Positions 29,097 to 39,673 are shown, numbered from the stretch's first letter. The stretch is DNA of 64,000 nt from Caballeronia mineralivorans PML1(12) (GCF_001028175.1 NZ_AEJF01000028.1:1-64000); one strand, 5' to 3'. Notes: a model not told the origin generated them from the sequence alone. A program made the numbers and translations.

Positions 29097-31505
29097 TCAA
29101 TGCCCCTTGAACAGATTCATGATGTCCTGCTTTTCCTGCTCGCCAACTGGCGGCGCGGGCGCAGCCGGCGACGTGCCGCTGACATCTTCCGGCACGGCCT
29201 GACTGACGCCGATAGTTGCCACAAAACCGTGCCCCGGCGTCAAGTCGTCGAAATACAGTTCGCCGCCTAGCGAGACCACGTCGGGTGGCATCGTCGACTT
29301 GTATTCCGGCACGCCGCGCAATGCCCGGCTCATGTACTCCATCCACACCGGCAACGCGAGTCCGCCGCCCGTTTCCTTGTCGCCGAGACTGCGCGGCGTG
29401 TCGTAGCCGATCCATGCAATTGCCACCAGAGAATGCTGGTAACCGGCGAACCACGCGTCGTGCGAATCGTTGGTCGTGCCCGTCTTGCCGGCGAGATCAG
29501 TGCGCTTCAACTGGTTCGTTCTTGCGCCCGTGCCTCGTTGGGCCACGCTTTGCAGCAGGCTGTTCATCACGTAGGCGTTGCGCGGCGTGATGGCAAGCGG
29601 CGCTGTGTCGCTGGCGATCAGCGGCTGCGGATGCGACACCACGGCGCCGCGCGGGTCGGTGATGTCGGCGATCAGGTACGGATTCACCCGGTATCCGCCG
29701 TTTGCAAACACCGAATACCCCGTCGCCATTTGCAGCGGCGTGACCTGACCTGCACCGAGCGCCATCGGCAGATAGGCCGGCTGACGTGATGCGTCGAAAC
29801 CGAACTTCGTCACATACCCTTGCGCATACTTCGGGCCGATGTTGCTCAGGATGCGGATAGAGACCAGGTTTTTAGATTTCATCAATGCCGTGCGCATGGG
29901 CATCGGGCCGTCGAAACCGCCGCCGTAGTTCTTAGGCTCCCACGCCTGGCCGCCCGTTTCGGCGGCGCTGAAATAGAGCGGTGCGTCGTTGATGATGGTT
30001 GCCGGCGACAAACCCTTTTCCAGCGATGCCGAATAGATGAACGGCTTGAAGCTCGAACCCGGCTGGCGCCACGCCTGCGTGACGTGATTGAACTTATTCT
30101 TGTTGAAATCGAAGCCGCCCACCAGCGCGCGGATCGCGCCGTCCTGCGGGACGATGGAAACGAACGCGCCTTCCACTTGCGGCAGTTGCGTGATGACCCA
30201 GTTGTTGTCGTCGTTTTTCATCAGACGCACGATTGCGCCCAGACGGATGCGCTGGTTCGGCTGCGCCCGCGTGCTCAGCGCATTGGCGACAAAACGCAGG
30301 TCGTTGCCTTGAACCGTTGCCACGTTGCCATCGATAAAACTCGCCTTGACCTCCTTCGGGCTCGCTTCAGTGACGACGGCCGCGACGATCTCGCCGTTGT
30401 CGGGATGGTCGATGAGGGCGTCGTCGATAGCTTGTTCACGGTCGTCCGGGTCCGTGGGCAGATCGATATACCCCTCCGGTCCGCGATACCCATGCCGGTG
30501 CTCATAGTCCATCAAGCCTTTGCGCACGGCGCGGTAAGCCGCGTCCTGATCGGCGGAATCGATGGTTGTCACCACGTTCAGGCCCAGCGTATAAGCCTCC
30601 TCGCGATACTGCGTGTACATCATCTGGCGCACCATTTCCGCCACGTACTCGGCGTGCACGCTGAACTCGCGCCCTGCACCCTTCACTACGAGCGGTTGCT
30701 TGGCGGCGGCGTCGTATTGCTCTTGCGTGATGTAGCGCAGTTCGAGCATCCGTTCGAGGATGTATTGCTGGCGCACCTTCGCGCGCTTTGGATTGACCAC
30801 CGGGTTATACGCCGACGGTGCTTTAGGCAAGCCGGCGAGCATGGCGGCTTCGGCGAGCGTAATGTCCTTCAGATCCTTGCCGAAATAAACCCGCGCGGCG
30901 CTCGCGAATCCGTAAGCGCGCTGTCCCAGATAGATCTGGTTCATATAGACCTCGAGAATCTGGTCTTTCGTCAGCGCGCGCTCGATCTTGTACGCGAGCA
31001 GCATCTCGTAGATCTTGCGGGTGTAGGTCTTTTCGCTCGACAGGAAGAAATTTCGCGCAACCTGCATCGTGATCGTGCTTGCGCCTTGGGACGCATGGCC
31101 GTTCGTTAGCGCCACCGTGCCGGCACGCAGGATGCCGGTCAGGTCGACACCGCCGTGATCGTAGAAACGCGCGTCTTCGATGGCGAGTACGGCCTTCTTC
31201 AGGTAATCCGGCACATCCTGAATCCGCACGACACTGCGCCGTTCCTCGCCGAATTCGCCAATCAGCACGTGATCCGCCGTGTAGACACGAAGCGGCACTT
31301 TCGGGCGGTAGTCGGTGAGCGCGTCGAGCGACGGCAGATTGGGCTGGGCAACCACTAGCGCATAACCGAGCACCAGCCCCGCGCTGATGATCAGCCCGAC
31401 AATACAAACTAACAATCCGAGCAGAAGCCTGATCCAGAGCGGACGAACGCGCTTTGGAGAGTCAGGATGACGGGACGGCGGGGACGACGGAGACTGAGAT
31501 TGCAT
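29097..31505 (-). CDS. mrcA: Penicillin-binding protein 1A
   Basis: Bifunctional peptidoglycan synthase of 802 residues anchored by one N-terminal helix (about 23-50). The glycosyltransferase domain has the catalytic motif EDARFYDHGGVD and QGASTITMQVARNFFL; the transpeptidase domain has SxxK in PGSSFKPFIYS, SKN in MKSKNLVS, and KTGTTNDSHDAWFAGY. An OB-like insert lies between the two. It polymerises and cross-links glycan strands in the periplasm. It is divergent from the pil-aroK-aroB locus, the usual order in many proteobacteria. Confidence 0.96.
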   Translation of the reverse strand: MQSQSPSSPPSRHPDSPKRVRPLWIRLLLGLLVCIVGLIISAGLVLGYALVVAQPNLPSLDALTDYRPKVPLRVYTADHVLIGEFGEERRSVVRIQDVPDYLKKAVLAIEDARFYDHGGVDLTGILRAGTVALTNGHASQGASTITMQVARNFFLSSEKTYTRKIYEMLLAYKIERALTKDQILEVYMNQIYLGQRAYGFASAARVYFGKDLKDITLAEAAMLAGLPKAPSAYNPVVNPKRAKVRQQYILERMLELRYITQEQYDAAAKQPLVVKGAGREFSVHAEYVAEMVRQMMYTQYREEAYTLGLNVVTTIDSADQDAAYRAVRKGLMDYEHRHGYRGPEGYIDLPTDPDDREQAIDDALIDHPDNGEIVAAVVTEASPKEVKASFIDGNVATVQGNDLRFVANALSTRAQPNQRIRLGAIVRLMKNDDNNWVITQLPQVEGAFVSIVPQDGAIRALVGGFDFNKNKFNHVTQAWRQPGSSFKPFIYSASLEKGLSPATIINDAPLYFSAAETGGQAWEPKNYGGGFDGPMPMRTALMKSKNLVSIRILSNIGPKYAQGYVTKFGFDASRQPAYLPMALGAGQVTPLQMATGYSVFANGGYRVNPYLIADITDPRGAVVSHPQPLIASDTAPLAITPRNAYVMNSLLQSVAQRGTGARTNQLKRTDLAGKTGTTNDSHDAWFAGYQHSLVAIAWIGYDTPRSLGDKETGGGLALPVWMEYMSRALRGVPEYKSTMPPDVVSLGGELYFDDLTPGHGFVATIGVSQAVPEDVSGTSPAAPAPPVGEQEKQDIMNLFKGH

Positions 31506-31824
31506 GGCACCACCAAAAAACGGTCCCGCGATTATAGCTGCCCAACTTTACGGCTTTCGTCTGGCTTACTTGGGTGTTGCGCGCAGGTCGCGGGGACACC
31601 TGTTTGATCACGATAAGCGTTGACGGACTGACACGGCTAACGTTTGCATCGCGTCCTTTTGACGTTTCTCTACGCTTGTTTTGTGCCTGCCGGCAGCGGC
31701 GCTTTTAAGCCGCATTCTCCCTTTACGTTAGCCACTTGGGCGAATGGTGGCAACCACCGCCGCAGCCCACAATCGTTTCATTGCCAGCGCCCGAACGGTT
31801 CGACGCGCGGCCTGGAAAGAGCGG
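31506..31824. promoter_or_regulatory. Divergent intergenic region mrcA / pil remnant
   Basis: No gene is seen here. On the minus strand TATAAT at 31536-31531, about 30 bases before the mrcA start, is a perfect -10 box for mrcA; its -35 is poor. No clear promoter for the rightward pil remnant and aroKB was recognised, although one must lie here or inside the remnant. Confidence 0.5.
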
Positions 31825-32145
31825 ATGAGCATGGGTACGCAAGCAGCATTGCGCGGGTCGGTTTGGACCGTCACGCGCCGGTTCACGGCGGGTATCGACA
31901 TTAGTGAAGAGGCTGTCAGGCTCGCCGTGCTCAGCAAGCGGCTGCAGGCGAACCGGCCGGTTTGCGTCGAGCGGCTGGAGGAGGTTCGGCTTGAGCCGGG
32001 CGCGGTCGTAGGGGGCGATTTCATCGACCGGGTCGCTATCTCGGCCGCGTTGCGCGAGGCCTTTTCACGACTGCCGGCGCGGGGTGTGCTGCGCTCGCTA
32101 CGTTGTGCAATGGCGTTGCCGGCGTCGGCCACATTGACCAGCCGA
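31825..32145 (+). pseudogene. pilM: PilM remnant, N-terminal part only
   Basis: About 105 residues resemble the N-terminus of PilM, the actin-like inner-membrane protein of the type IV pilus platform (TAGIDISEEAVRLAVLSK and later RSLRCAMALPASATLT). A full PilM has about 350 residues. Around 32131-32145 the similarity stops and, in another frame, secretin sequence begins. The rest of pilM, all of pilN, pilO and pilP, and most of pilQ are absent. The assignment rests on position between mrcA and aroK and on the short matching segment. Confidence 0.7.
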
Positions 32146-32863
32146 GGCCGCAGGTGATGATCGAGGTGCGCATCGTGGAAGGTGACGCCGGTTTTTCACG
32201 CAATCTTGGCGTGAAGCTGTCGATGACGCCCACCGGCGACGCTACCGCGCGCGGTCTTGTAGCGGGCGCGGACGGCGCGGTCTTCGATTTATCGGCGCGG
32301 CCAATCGGCGGGTTCGACGCCGCGACCGCCGGCCTGACGCTATTCGCCGCGCAGGCCACGCGGTTGCTCAACGTAGAGTTGCGCGCGCTGGCAAACGAAG
32401 GCCGTGGCAGATTGTGTCCAGGCCGCGTGTGATCACGGCGGATCGCGTGACGGCGGTGGTCGAGCAGGGCACCGAATTGCCGTATCAGGCGAAGGTCGGC
32501 AACGGTGTGTCTGGCGTACAGTTCCGCCGGGCCGCGCTGAAACTGGAGGTCGAGCCCCAAATTACGCCGCATGGTCACGTGATCCTCGACCTCGATGTAT
32601 CGAAGGACAGCGTTGGCGAGCAGACCGCGGCCGGCCCGGCGATCAACACGAAGCATGTCCAGACACGCGTGGAGGTGGAGGACGGCGGCACGGTGGCAAT
32701 CGGCGGGATATATTCCACCGACGAACGCGAAGATGTCACGAGGGTCCCGCTGCTCGGTAAAATCCTGGTATTGGGTTGGCTTTTTCGTCATACCGCGCGC
32801 CGTAATTCACGCAGCGAACTGGTCATTTTCATTACCCCGCATATCGTTCCGGCGCGTCTGTGA
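32133..32863 (+). pseudogene. pilQ: PilQ secretin remnant, C-terminal part with frameshift
   Basis: The region codes for the C-terminal secretin domain of PilQ, the outer-membrane pore of type IV pili and DNA uptake systems. PQVMIEVRIVEGDAGFSRNLG opens the domain, and VSRPRVITADRVTA, VEPQITPHGHVILDLDVSKD and the closing [14 protein letters not shown] follow. The first part is in one frame and the second in another: near 32410 a missing base turns the expected GRGR-(I/V)-VSRPRV into a stop after 20 more bases. The N-terminal AMIN and N0/N1 domains are gone. It cannot make a working secretin. Confidence 0.82.
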
Positions 32864-32970
32864 AGGCCGCCGGCAAGCCTTCCCGACTCGACAAAGCGGC
32901 CCTTTTGCCCTTAAGCTCCCGCACGAACGGGACCAGAATCGGGACCGGAATCAATGCACAAGGAAGCGAG

Positions 32971-33522
32971 TTGGAAGCCGGGCAAGCGAACGCGAACGTA
33001 TTTTTTGTCGGACTCATGGGGGCTGGGAAGACCACCGTGGGGAGGGCGGTCGCGCGCCGGTTACAGCGTTCTTTCATCGATTCCGACCACGAAATCGAGG
33101 CCCGCACGGGCGCGCGCATTCCGGTGATCTGGGAGGTCGAAGGCGAGGAAGGCTTCCGGCAGCGCGAAGCGGATGTGATCGACGAACTGTCGCGGCGCGA
33201 GAATATCGTGCTGGCGACCGGCGGCGGCGCGATTCTCCGGCCGGAGAATCGCGAACATCTGAAGAATCGCGGGCTGGTGATCTATCTGCGCGCCACGCCG
33301 CACGAGTTGTGGCAACGCACGCGGCGCGATAAGAACCGGCCGCTGCTGCAGACCGACGACCCGCGTGGCAAGCTCGAAGCGCTCTATAAGGCGCGTGATC
33401 CGCTGTATCAGGAGTGCGCGCATTTCATCGTGGAAACCGGCCGCCCAACCGTGAACAACCTCGTCAACATGGTGTTGATGCAACTGGAGATGGCCGGCAT
33501 CGTCAAGCCGGCTACGTCATAA
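32971..33522 (+). CDS. aroK: Shikimate kinase
   Basis: Protein of 183 residues that phosphorylates shikimate, step five of the chorismate pathway. The Walker A motif is [11 protein letters not shown] (residues about 13-23); the shikimate-binding [11 protein letters not shown] and GGGAIL motifs are present. The TTG at 32971 is chosen because AAGGAAG lies just upstream and the length fits the family; a GTG at 32860, overlapping the pilQ remnant stop, gives a 220-residue form with an unconserved head. With pilQ broken, how aroK is now translated is of interest. Confidence 0.9.
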   Translation: MEAGQANANVFFVGLMGAGKTTVGRAVARRLQRSFIDSDHEIEARTGARIPVIWEVEGEEGFRQREADVIDELSRRENIVLATGGGAILRPENREHLKNRGLVIYLRATPHELWQRTRRDKNRPLLQTDDPRGKLEALYKARDPLYQECAHFIVETGRPTVNNLVNMVLMQLEMAGIVKPATS

Positions 33523-34607
33523 TGTCCGCCATGATTACCGTCAACGTCGAACTGGGCGATCGCGCCTACCCCATCCATATCGGCGCCGGGCTGATTGGCC
33601 GGACCGAACTGTACGCGCCGCATATTACGGGCTCGTCGGTCGCCATTGTTACCAACACGACCGTCGACCCGCTCTATGGCGACGCGCTGCGTGCCGCCCT
33701 CGCGCCGCTCGGCAAAAAAGTCACGACCGTCGTGCTGCCCGACGGCGAGGCGCACAAGAATCTCGAGACGCTCAACCAGATTTTCACCGCGTTGCTGACC
33801 GAGCGCGCCGATCGCAAGACCACGCTGATTGCGCTGGGCGGTGGGGTGATCGGCGACATGACGGGTTTTGCCGCCGCCAGCTACATGCGCGGCGTGCCGT
33901 TTATCCAGGTGCCGACCACGCTGCTTGCGCAGGTCGACTCGTCGGTGGGCGGCAAGACCGGCATCAATCATCCGCTTGGCAAGAACATGATCGGCGCGTT
34001 TTATCAGCCGCAAGCTGTTATCGCCGACATCGCGGTGCTGCGGACGCTGCCGCCGCGCGAACTCGCTGCGGGTATCGCGGAAGTGATCAAGACGGGCGCC
34101 ATCGCCGAGAGCGAATTCTTCGACTGGATCGAGGCGAACATCCCGGCTTTGAACGATTGCGACGCCACCGCGCTTGCGCATGCGGTGAAGCGCTCGTGCG
34201 AGGTGAAAGCAGCGGTGGTTGCCGCCGACGAACGCGAAGGCGGCTTGCGCGCCATTCTCAACTTTGGCCACACGTTCGGTCACGCGATCGAAGCGGGCCT
34301 TGGTTACGGCGAATGGTTGCATGGCGAGGCGGTTGGATGCGGCATGGTGATGGCAGCGGATCTGTCGGTGCGGCTCGGCCGGCTCGATGAGAACTCGCGC
34401 GCGCGCCTCACGCGGTTGATCGCGGCGGCGAAGTTGCCGGTCAAGGCGCCGGCCCTTGGCGCGGATCGGTATATCGACTTGATGAAAGTCGACAAGAAAG
34501 CCGAAGCGGGTGAGATCAAATTCATCCTGCTCGAGCGTTTCGGCAAGACAAAGATCACGGGTGCACCGGACGAGGCAGTGCGCGCAACGCTCGCGGCCAG
34601 CGTCTGA
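33522..34607 (+). CDS. aroB: 3-dehydroquinate synthase
   Basis: Protein of 361 residues that makes 3-dehydroquinate from DAHP, step two of the chorismate pathway, with NAD and a divalent metal. The NAD and metal segments are present: [45 protein letters not shown] and the metal-binding HTFGHAIE. The ATG at 33522 shares one base with the aroK stop, pointing to coupling; an ATG at 33531 would give the common N-terminus MITVNVELG and is the alternative. Confidence 0.95.
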   Translation: MSAMITVNVELGDRAYPIHIGAGLIGRTELYAPHITGSSVAIVTNTTVDPLYGDALRAALAPLGKKVTTVVLPDGEAHKNLETLNQIFTALLTERADRKTTLIALGGGVIGDMTGFAAASYMRGVPFIQVPTTLLAQVDSSVGGKTGINHPLGKNMIGAFYQPQAVIADIAVLRTLPPRELAAGIAEVIKTGAIAESEFFDWIEANIPALNDCDATALAHAVKRSCEVKAAVVAADEREGGLRAILNFGHTFGHAIEAGLGYGEWLHGEAVGCGMVMAADLSVRLGRLDENSRARLTRLIAAAKLPVKAPALGADRYIDLMKVDKKAEAGEIKFILLERFGKTKITGAPDEAVRATLAASV

Positions 34608-34982
34608 CCGGCTGCGTTCAACAGCGGTTTTGCGACGAAGCTCAATCGCAAGTCATTTGGGCTCAACAGTGCGCTGACTTTCTTGACGAAGGCTCAGGGG
34701 CGTTCGCCGCCACGAAGACCGACATGGTTCATAGCAACGGGTAAGCAGCGAGACAATCCAGGTTCTGGAGGTATTCGCGATGGTTTCCCTAATTGGTTTT
34801 CCTAATGCTGTTTTGAGGCGCGACCGCTGTCACGAACAAAGCGATGGTAATTCGCGGTAACCGCCAAGCCGCGAGACGTTCCAGATTGGGGCATCGCGCC
34901 GACTCTCCTTGACGCTGCGTCGAGGCACGGCCGTTTCCCCGAAAAACACGACGAAGCAAACGACGATGATTCGGAGCAGCCG
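34608..34982. repeat. Diverged tandem duplication of about 120 bases upstream of dgt
   Basis: No gene is seen in these 375 bases. A unit starting at 34745 (GCAGCGAGACAATCCAG, then GAGGCGCGACCGCTG and CGATGGTAATTCG) recurs from 34868 (GCCGCGAGACGTTCCAG, then GAGGCACGGCCGTTT and CGATGATTCGG). The two copies are clearly related with gaps and many substitutions, and the second ends at the dgt ribosome site. The first 135 bases show nothing recognisable. Confidence 0.5.
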
Positions 34983-36209
34983 GTGAGCGACAAGACATTC
35001 GAGGTTTCCAGCATCACGCCGACGTGCTTCGCGCTTGAAGCACATCTCGCACCGTATGCCGCGCATTCGGCTGAGTCGCGCGGTCGCCGCTTCGACGAAA
35101 AACCGCCGGTTGCGCGCACCGAGTTCCAGCGTGACCGCGATCGCATTGTCCACTCCACGGCATTCCGGCGGCTCGAATACAAGACGCAGGTTTTCGTGAA
35201 TCACGAAGGCGACTTGTTCCGTACGCGGCTGACGCACAGTCTGGAAGTCGCGCAGATCGCGCGTTCCGTGGCGCGTAATCTTCGCGTGAACGAGGATCTG
35301 GTCGAAGCCATTTCGCTGGCGCACGATCTTGGCCATACGCCGTTCGGCCATGCCGGACAGGATGCACTAAACGAATGCATGCGCGATCACGGCGGCTTCG
35401 AACACAACCTGCAGAGCCTCGTGGTCGTCGATGAACTGGAAGAACACTACGGCGCGTTCAACGGCCTGAACCTCTGCTTCGAAACCCGCGAAGGAATCCT
35501 CAAACACTGCTCGCATGAAAACGCGCTGAAGCTCGGCGCGTTGGGCGAGCGGTTTTTGAATCGCAAGCAGCCGTCGATAGAAGCGCAGATCGCAAACGTT
35601 GCCGACGAAATCGCCTACAACAATCACGACGTCGACGACGGCCTGCGCTCCGGCCTGATCACGCTCGACCAACTCGCCGACGTCGCACTGTGGCAGACAC
35701 ATTACGAAGCGGCACGCGGCGAGTATCCGGATATCGAAGGGCGCCGGCTGATTCACGAGACCATTCGCCGGATCATCAACACGTTGATCGTGGACTTGAT
35801 CGAAACGACCAGTGCGAATCTGGCGCGCTTGAATCCACAATCGGTCGACGACGTCCGCAATGCGCCGGCGATCGTCACGCACGGCGAGAACGTCGCCGCC
35901 CAGGCGACCGAACTCAAGCGCTTCCTCTACAAGAACCTGTACCGCCATTACCGGGTAATGCGGATGGCGAACAAAGCGGGGCGCGTGGTGGGCGGCCTGT
36001 TCAAGGCGTTCAACGACGACCCGCGCCTGCTGCCGCCGGCTTATCAGGCACGCGGCCCGGTTGCCGAAGAGTCCGCCAACGACCCCCACAGCAGCGAGAC
36101 ACCTGCAGGCCGCACGCAGGCGCGTCTTATCGCGCATTACATAGCAGGCATGACGGATCGTTACGCATTAAAAGAGTACGGTCGTCTATTCGTCATGGAC
36201 GACAATTAG
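34983..36209 (+). CDS. dgt: dGTPase-like deoxynucleoside triphosphate triphosphohydrolase
   Basis: Protein of 408 residues of the HD superfamily. The metal site uses H85 ([13 protein letters not shown]) and H114-D115 ([15 protein letters not shown]); a later histidine-rich [17 protein letters not shown] is also conserved. Family members remove triphosphate from dNTPs and help dNTP balance. The GTG at 34983 has GGAG at 34973-34976. It follows aroB in many Burkholderiaceae. Confidence 0.93.
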   Translation: MSDKTFEVSSITPTCFALEAHLAPYAAHSAESRGRRFDEKPPVARTEFQRDRDRIVHSTAFRRLEYKTQVFVNHEGDLFRTRLTHSLEVAQIARSVARNLRVNEDLVEAISLAHDLGHTPFGHAGQDALNECMRDHGGFEHNLQSLVVVDELEEHYGAFNGLNLCFETREGILKHCSHENALKLGALGERFLNRKQPSIEAQIANVADEIAYNNHDVDDGLRSGLITLDQLADVALWQTHYEAARGEYPDIEGRRLIHETIRRIINTLIVDLIETTSANLARLNPQSVDDVRNAPAIVTHGENVAAQATELKRFLYKNLYRHYRVMRMANKAGRVVGGLFKAFNDDPRLLPPAYQARGPVAEESANDPHSSETPAGRTQARLIAHYIAGMTDRYALKEYGRLFVMDDN

Positions 36210-36283
36210 AATCGCGCGTTCCAGGCGCGTTCCGCGCTTGTTCCAACCAAAAAACTCCACCGGGGTTCAAGGAGAGGTTACTC

Positions 36284-37606
36284 ATGAGTAGTCGTAAGTT
36301 GCTGGCGGGCGCCTTTTCCGTTGCCGCCATACTCGCCTTTGGCGCAAGTCAGGCACAGGCCGCCACCGAAATCCAGTTCTGGCATGCGATGGAATCCGCA
36401 CTCGGCGAGCGCGTGAATGATATTGCGAACGACTTCAACGCGTCGCAAAGCGATTACAAGATCGTGCCGGTTTTCAAGGGCAGCTATGACCAGACGATGG
36501 CTGCGGGCATCGCGGCGTATCGCAGCGGCAACGCGCCGGCCATCCTGCAGGTTTATGAAGTCGGCACGGCCACGATGATCCAGGCCAAGAAAGCCGTGAT
36601 TCCTGTCTCCGATGTATTCAAGCAGGCCGGCGTTCCGCTGGACGAGAAAGCATTCGTACCAACCATTGCAAGTTATTACAGCGACTCGAAAACGGGCCAC
36701 CTGATTTCGATGCCGTTCAACAGTTCGACGCCCGTCCTCTATTACAACAAGGACGCGTTCAAGAAAGCCGGCATCGATCCGACCCATCCGCCGAAGACCT
36801 GGGGCGAACTCGAAGCCGATGCGACAAAGCTGAAGGCGGCGGGAATGTGCGGTTATTCGTCGGGCTGGCAGAGCTGGATTCAGTTGGAGAACTACAGCGC
36901 GTGGCACGGCGTGCCGTTCGCATCGAAGAATAATGGCTTCGACGGCACCGACGCCGTGCTCGAATTCAACAAGCCGCTGCAGGTCGCGCACATCCAGTTC
37001 CTGCAGAACATGGCGAAGGAAGGCACGTTCACGTATGTCGGCCGCAAGGACGAGGCGGTATCGAAGTTCTATAGCGGCGATTGCGGCATCCTGACCAACT
37101 CGTCGGGCTCGCTTGCCAACATCAAGAAGTACGCGAAGTTCAATTTCGGCACAGGCATGATGCCCTACGACGAGAGCGTGAAGGGCGCACCGCAGAACGC
37201 GATTATCGGCGGCGCGAGTCTTTGGGTGCTCTCCGGGAAAGATCCGGCAACGTATAAGGGTGTCGCCAAGTTCCTCGCTTACCTGAGCTCGCCGGCAGTG
37301 GCTGCCAAATGGCATCAGGACACGGGTTATCTGCCGGTCACCACGGCTGCCTATGAGTTGACGCAAAAGCAGGGCTTCTACGAGAAGAATCCCGGCGCCG
37401 ATACCGCGATCAAACAGATGCTGAACAAACCGCCTCTGCCGTTCACGAAGGGCTTGCGCCTGGGCAACATGCCGCAGATCCGTACGATCGTCGACGAAGA
37501 GCTCGAGCAGGTCTGGGCGCAGAAGAAAACGCCGAAGGAAGCACTGGATTCAGCCGCTTCGCGTGGCGACGATCTGCTGCGCCGTTTCGAAAAGGCCGGA
37601 AGCTAA
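36284..37606 (+). CDS. ugpB: sn-glycerol-3-phosphate ABC transporter, periplasmic binding protein
   Basis: Protein of 440 residues with a signal peptide (about 1-24, ending AQA) and the extracellular solute-binding family 1 fold. Segments such as [17 protein letters not shown] and [18 protein letters not shown] are typical of UgpB. It binds glycerol-3-phosphate or glycerophosphocholine. AAGGAGAGG lies upstream of the ATG and decides the start. First gene of the ugp operon. Confidence 0.94.
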   Translation: MSSRKLLAGAFSVAAILAFGASQAQAATEIQFWHAMESALGERVNDIANDFNASQSDYKIVPVFKGSYDQTMAAGIAAYRSGNAPAILQVYEVGTATMIQAKKAVIPVSDVFKQAGVPLDEKAFVPTIASYYSDSKTGHLISMPFNSSTPVLYYNKDAFKKAGIDPTHPPKTWGELEADATKLKAAGMCGYSSGWQSWIQLENYSAWHGVPFASKNNGFDGTDAVLEFNKPLQVAHIQFLQNMAKEGTFTYVGRKDEAVSKFYSGDCGILTNSSGSLANIKKYAKFNFGTGMMPYDESVKGAPQNAIIGGASLWVLSGKDPATYKGVAKFLAYLSSPAVAAKWHQDTGYLPVTTAAYELTQKQGFYEKNPGADTAIKQMLNKPPLPFTKGLRLGNMPQIRTIVDEELEQVWAQKKTPKEALDSAASRGDDLLRRFEKAGS

Positions 37607-37613
37607 ACGCGCC

Positions 37614-38498
37614 ATGGAAAAACGATCGCGGTTCAATACGAGCCTGCTGCCTTACCTGCTGGTCGCGCCGCAACTCGCGATCACCGCGCTCTTTTTTCTG
37701 TGGCCGGCCGGCGAAGCACTGTGGCAGGCCACGCAGAGTCAGGACGCGTTCGGGACATCGAGCGAGTTTGTCGGGCTGGCGAATTTCAAGCAAATCTTCA
37801 CCGATCCGCTCTATCTCTCGTCGTTCAACACAACGATTATTTTCTGCACGCTTGTCACCGTTTCGGGGCTCGTGATCTCGTTGCTGCTGGCCGCGTGCGC
37901 CGATCGGGTGACAAGAGGCAGGAAGCTTTATCAGACGCTGTTGATCTGGCCGTACGCGGTTGCGCCGGCTATTGCCGCTGTGCTTTGGTCGTTTTTGTTC
38001 AATCCGAGTATTGGTTTGGTGACCTATGCGCTCGCGAAATACGGCATTGTCTGGAACCACGCGCTGAATGGTTCCCAGGCGATGTTCCTGGTCGTGCTGG
38101 CGTCGGTGTGGAAACAGGTCAGCTATAACTTCCTGTTTTTCTACGCCGGTCTGCAGGCCATTCCGCGCTCGTTGATCGAGGCGGCGGCTATTGACGGTGC
38201 GGGTCCTGTACGGCGTTTCTTCGGGATCGCTTTGCCCTTGCTCTCGCCGACTAGCTTCTTCTTGCTGACTGTCAATGTGGTCTACGCCTTCTTCGATACC
38301 TTCCCAGTCATCGATGCCGCGACCGGTGGCGGCCCCGCCCAGTCCACAAAGACTTTGATCTACAAAATCTTCGCCGAAGGCTTCCAAGGGCTCGATATAG
38401 GCAGCTCCGGCGCTCAGTCGGTCGTGCTGATGCTGATTGTGGTGGCGCTGACGGTCGTGCAATTCCGCTTTATCGAACGTCGGGTGCAGTACTCATGA
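37614..38498 (+). CDS. ugpA: sn-glycerol-3-phosphate ABC transporter permease UgpA
   Basis: Inner-membrane permease of 294 residues with six helices. The EAA motif that contacts the ATPase is [23 protein letters not shown] (written here as its two parts, EAAAIDGAG and FGIALPLL). It forms the channel with UgpE. The ATG at 37614 lies seven bases after ugpB; the ugpA end overlaps ugpE by four bases. Confidence 0.95.
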   Translation: MEKRSRFNTSLLPYLLVAPQLAITALFFLWPAGEALWQATQSQDAFGTSSEFVGLANFKQIFTDPLYLSSFNTTIIFCTLVTVSGLVISLLLAACADRVTRGRKLYQTLLIWPYAVAPAIAAVLWSFLFNPSIGLVTYALAKYGIVWNHALNGSQAMFLVVLASVWKQVSYNFLFFYAGLQAIPRSLIEAAAIDGAGPVRRFFGIALPLLSPTSFFLLTVNVVYAFFDTFPVIDAATGGGPAQSTKTLIYKIFAEGFQGLDIGSSGAQSVVLMLIVVALTVVQFRFIERRVQYS

Positions 38499-39340
38499 TC
38501 GAAAATCGTCGCGGTTTTGACCTCTTTTGCCATGCGGTGCTGATCCTGGGCGTGCTGCTGGTGGTGTTTCCGGTGTACATCGCCTTCTGCGCGGCCACCA
38601 TGAGCGAGGCGGAAGTATTCAGCGTGCCGCTATCGCTGGTTCCAAGCACGCACTTGTTCGAGAACATCGCGAACATCTGGACGCACGGCAGCGGCAACGC
38701 GGCGGCGCCGTTTGGCCACATGCTGCTGAACAGCCTTGTCATGGCGCTCGTGATTTCGATCGGCAAGATCTCGATCTCGATGCTGTCGGCCTACGCCATT
38801 GTGTTCTTCCGCTTCCCGTTTAAAAACCTGGCCTTCTGGCTAATCTTCATCACGCTGATGCTGCCGGTGGAAGTGCGGATTTTCCCGACGGTTCAGGTCG
38901 TTTCATCGATGCATCTCAGCAACACGTACGCCGGTCTGACGCTGCCGCTGATCGCATCGGCGACGGCTACGTTCCTGTTCCGCCAGTTCTTCATGACGCT
39001 GCCCGATGAACTGATGGAGGCGGCGCGTATCGACGGTGCGGGCGCGTTGCGATTCTTGTGGGACGTGGTGCTGCCGCTGTCGAAGACGAACATTGCCGCG
39101 CTGTTCGTGATCACGTTCATCTATGGCTGGAATCAGTATCTGTGGCCGATCCTGATCACCAGCGACCAGTCGCTGCAAACGGCGGTGGTCGGCATCAAGA
39201 GCATGATCGCTTCCGGCGACACGGCTACCGAGTGGCAGTTGGTCATGACCGCGACGCTGCTCGCCATGCTGCCGCCGCTCGCAGTCGTACTGACGATGCA
39301 GCGCTGGTTCGTGCGCGGTCTCGTCGATTCCGAAAAATAA
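38495..39340 (+). CDS. ugpE: sn-glycerol-3-phosphate ABC transporter permease UgpE
   Basis: Inner-membrane permease of 281 residues with six helices and the EAA motif [20 protein letters not shown] near residue 175. It pairs with UgpA. It starts inside the ugpA stop (ATGA) and is followed after 14 bases by a small ABM-domain gene rather than by ugpC. Confidence 0.95.
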   Translation: MIENRRGFDLFCHAVLILGVLLVVFPVYIAFCAATMSEAEVFSVPLSLVPSTHLFENIANIWTHGSGNAAAPFGHMLLNSLVMALVISIGKISISMLSAYAIVFFRFPFKNLAFWLIFITLMLPVEVRIFPTVQVVSSMHLSNTYAGLTLPLIASATATFLFRQFFMTLPDELMEAARIDGAGALRFLWDVVLPLSKTNIAALFVITFIYGWNQYLWPILITSDQSLQTAVVGIKSMIASGDTATEWQLVMTATLLAMLPPLAVVLTMQRWFVRGLVDSEK

Positions 39341-39354
39341 CGGAGGCTCATTCA

Positions 39355-39663
39355 ATGATCCTGGAAATTGCTCAACTGCCGGTGAAAGCCGGCGAAGAAA
39401 CCGCGTTCGAAGCGGCGTTCGCTGAAGCCGGGAAGATCATCTCGGCGCAACCGGGTTATCTCTCGCACGAACTGGTGCGCGGCGCCGACGCGAACAACGG
39501 CTCGCAGTACGTGCTGCTCGTGCGGTGGGAAACGGTCGCAGCGCATCAGGAAGGTTTCCGCAACTCCGCCGACTACCAGACGTGGCGTGAGTTGCTGCAC
39601 AAATTCTATGAACCCGGCATCGCGGTCGCGCATTTTGCGACGGTCGCGGGCGCACTTAAATGA
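39355..39663 (+). CDS. Antibiotic biosynthesis monooxygenase (ABM) domain protein
   Basis: Protein of 102 residues with the dimeric ferredoxin-like ABM fold: a first strand MILEIAQLPVKAG, a central YVLLVRWETVAAHQEGFR, and HFATVAGALK at the end. Such small proteins include quinol monooxygenases and heme-degrading enzymes, but many have no known role. CGGAGG lies upstream of the ATG. It stands between ugpE and ugpC, so it is co-transcribed with a glycerol-3-phosphate transporter. No link between its activity and that substrate is known to me. Confidence 0.85.
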   Translation: MILEIAQLPVKAGEETAFEAAFAEAGKIISAQPGYLSHELVRGADANNGSQYVLLVRWETVAAHQEGFRNSADYQTWRELLHKFYEPGIAVAHFATVAGALK

Positions 39664-39673
39664 AGGCGGTCCG

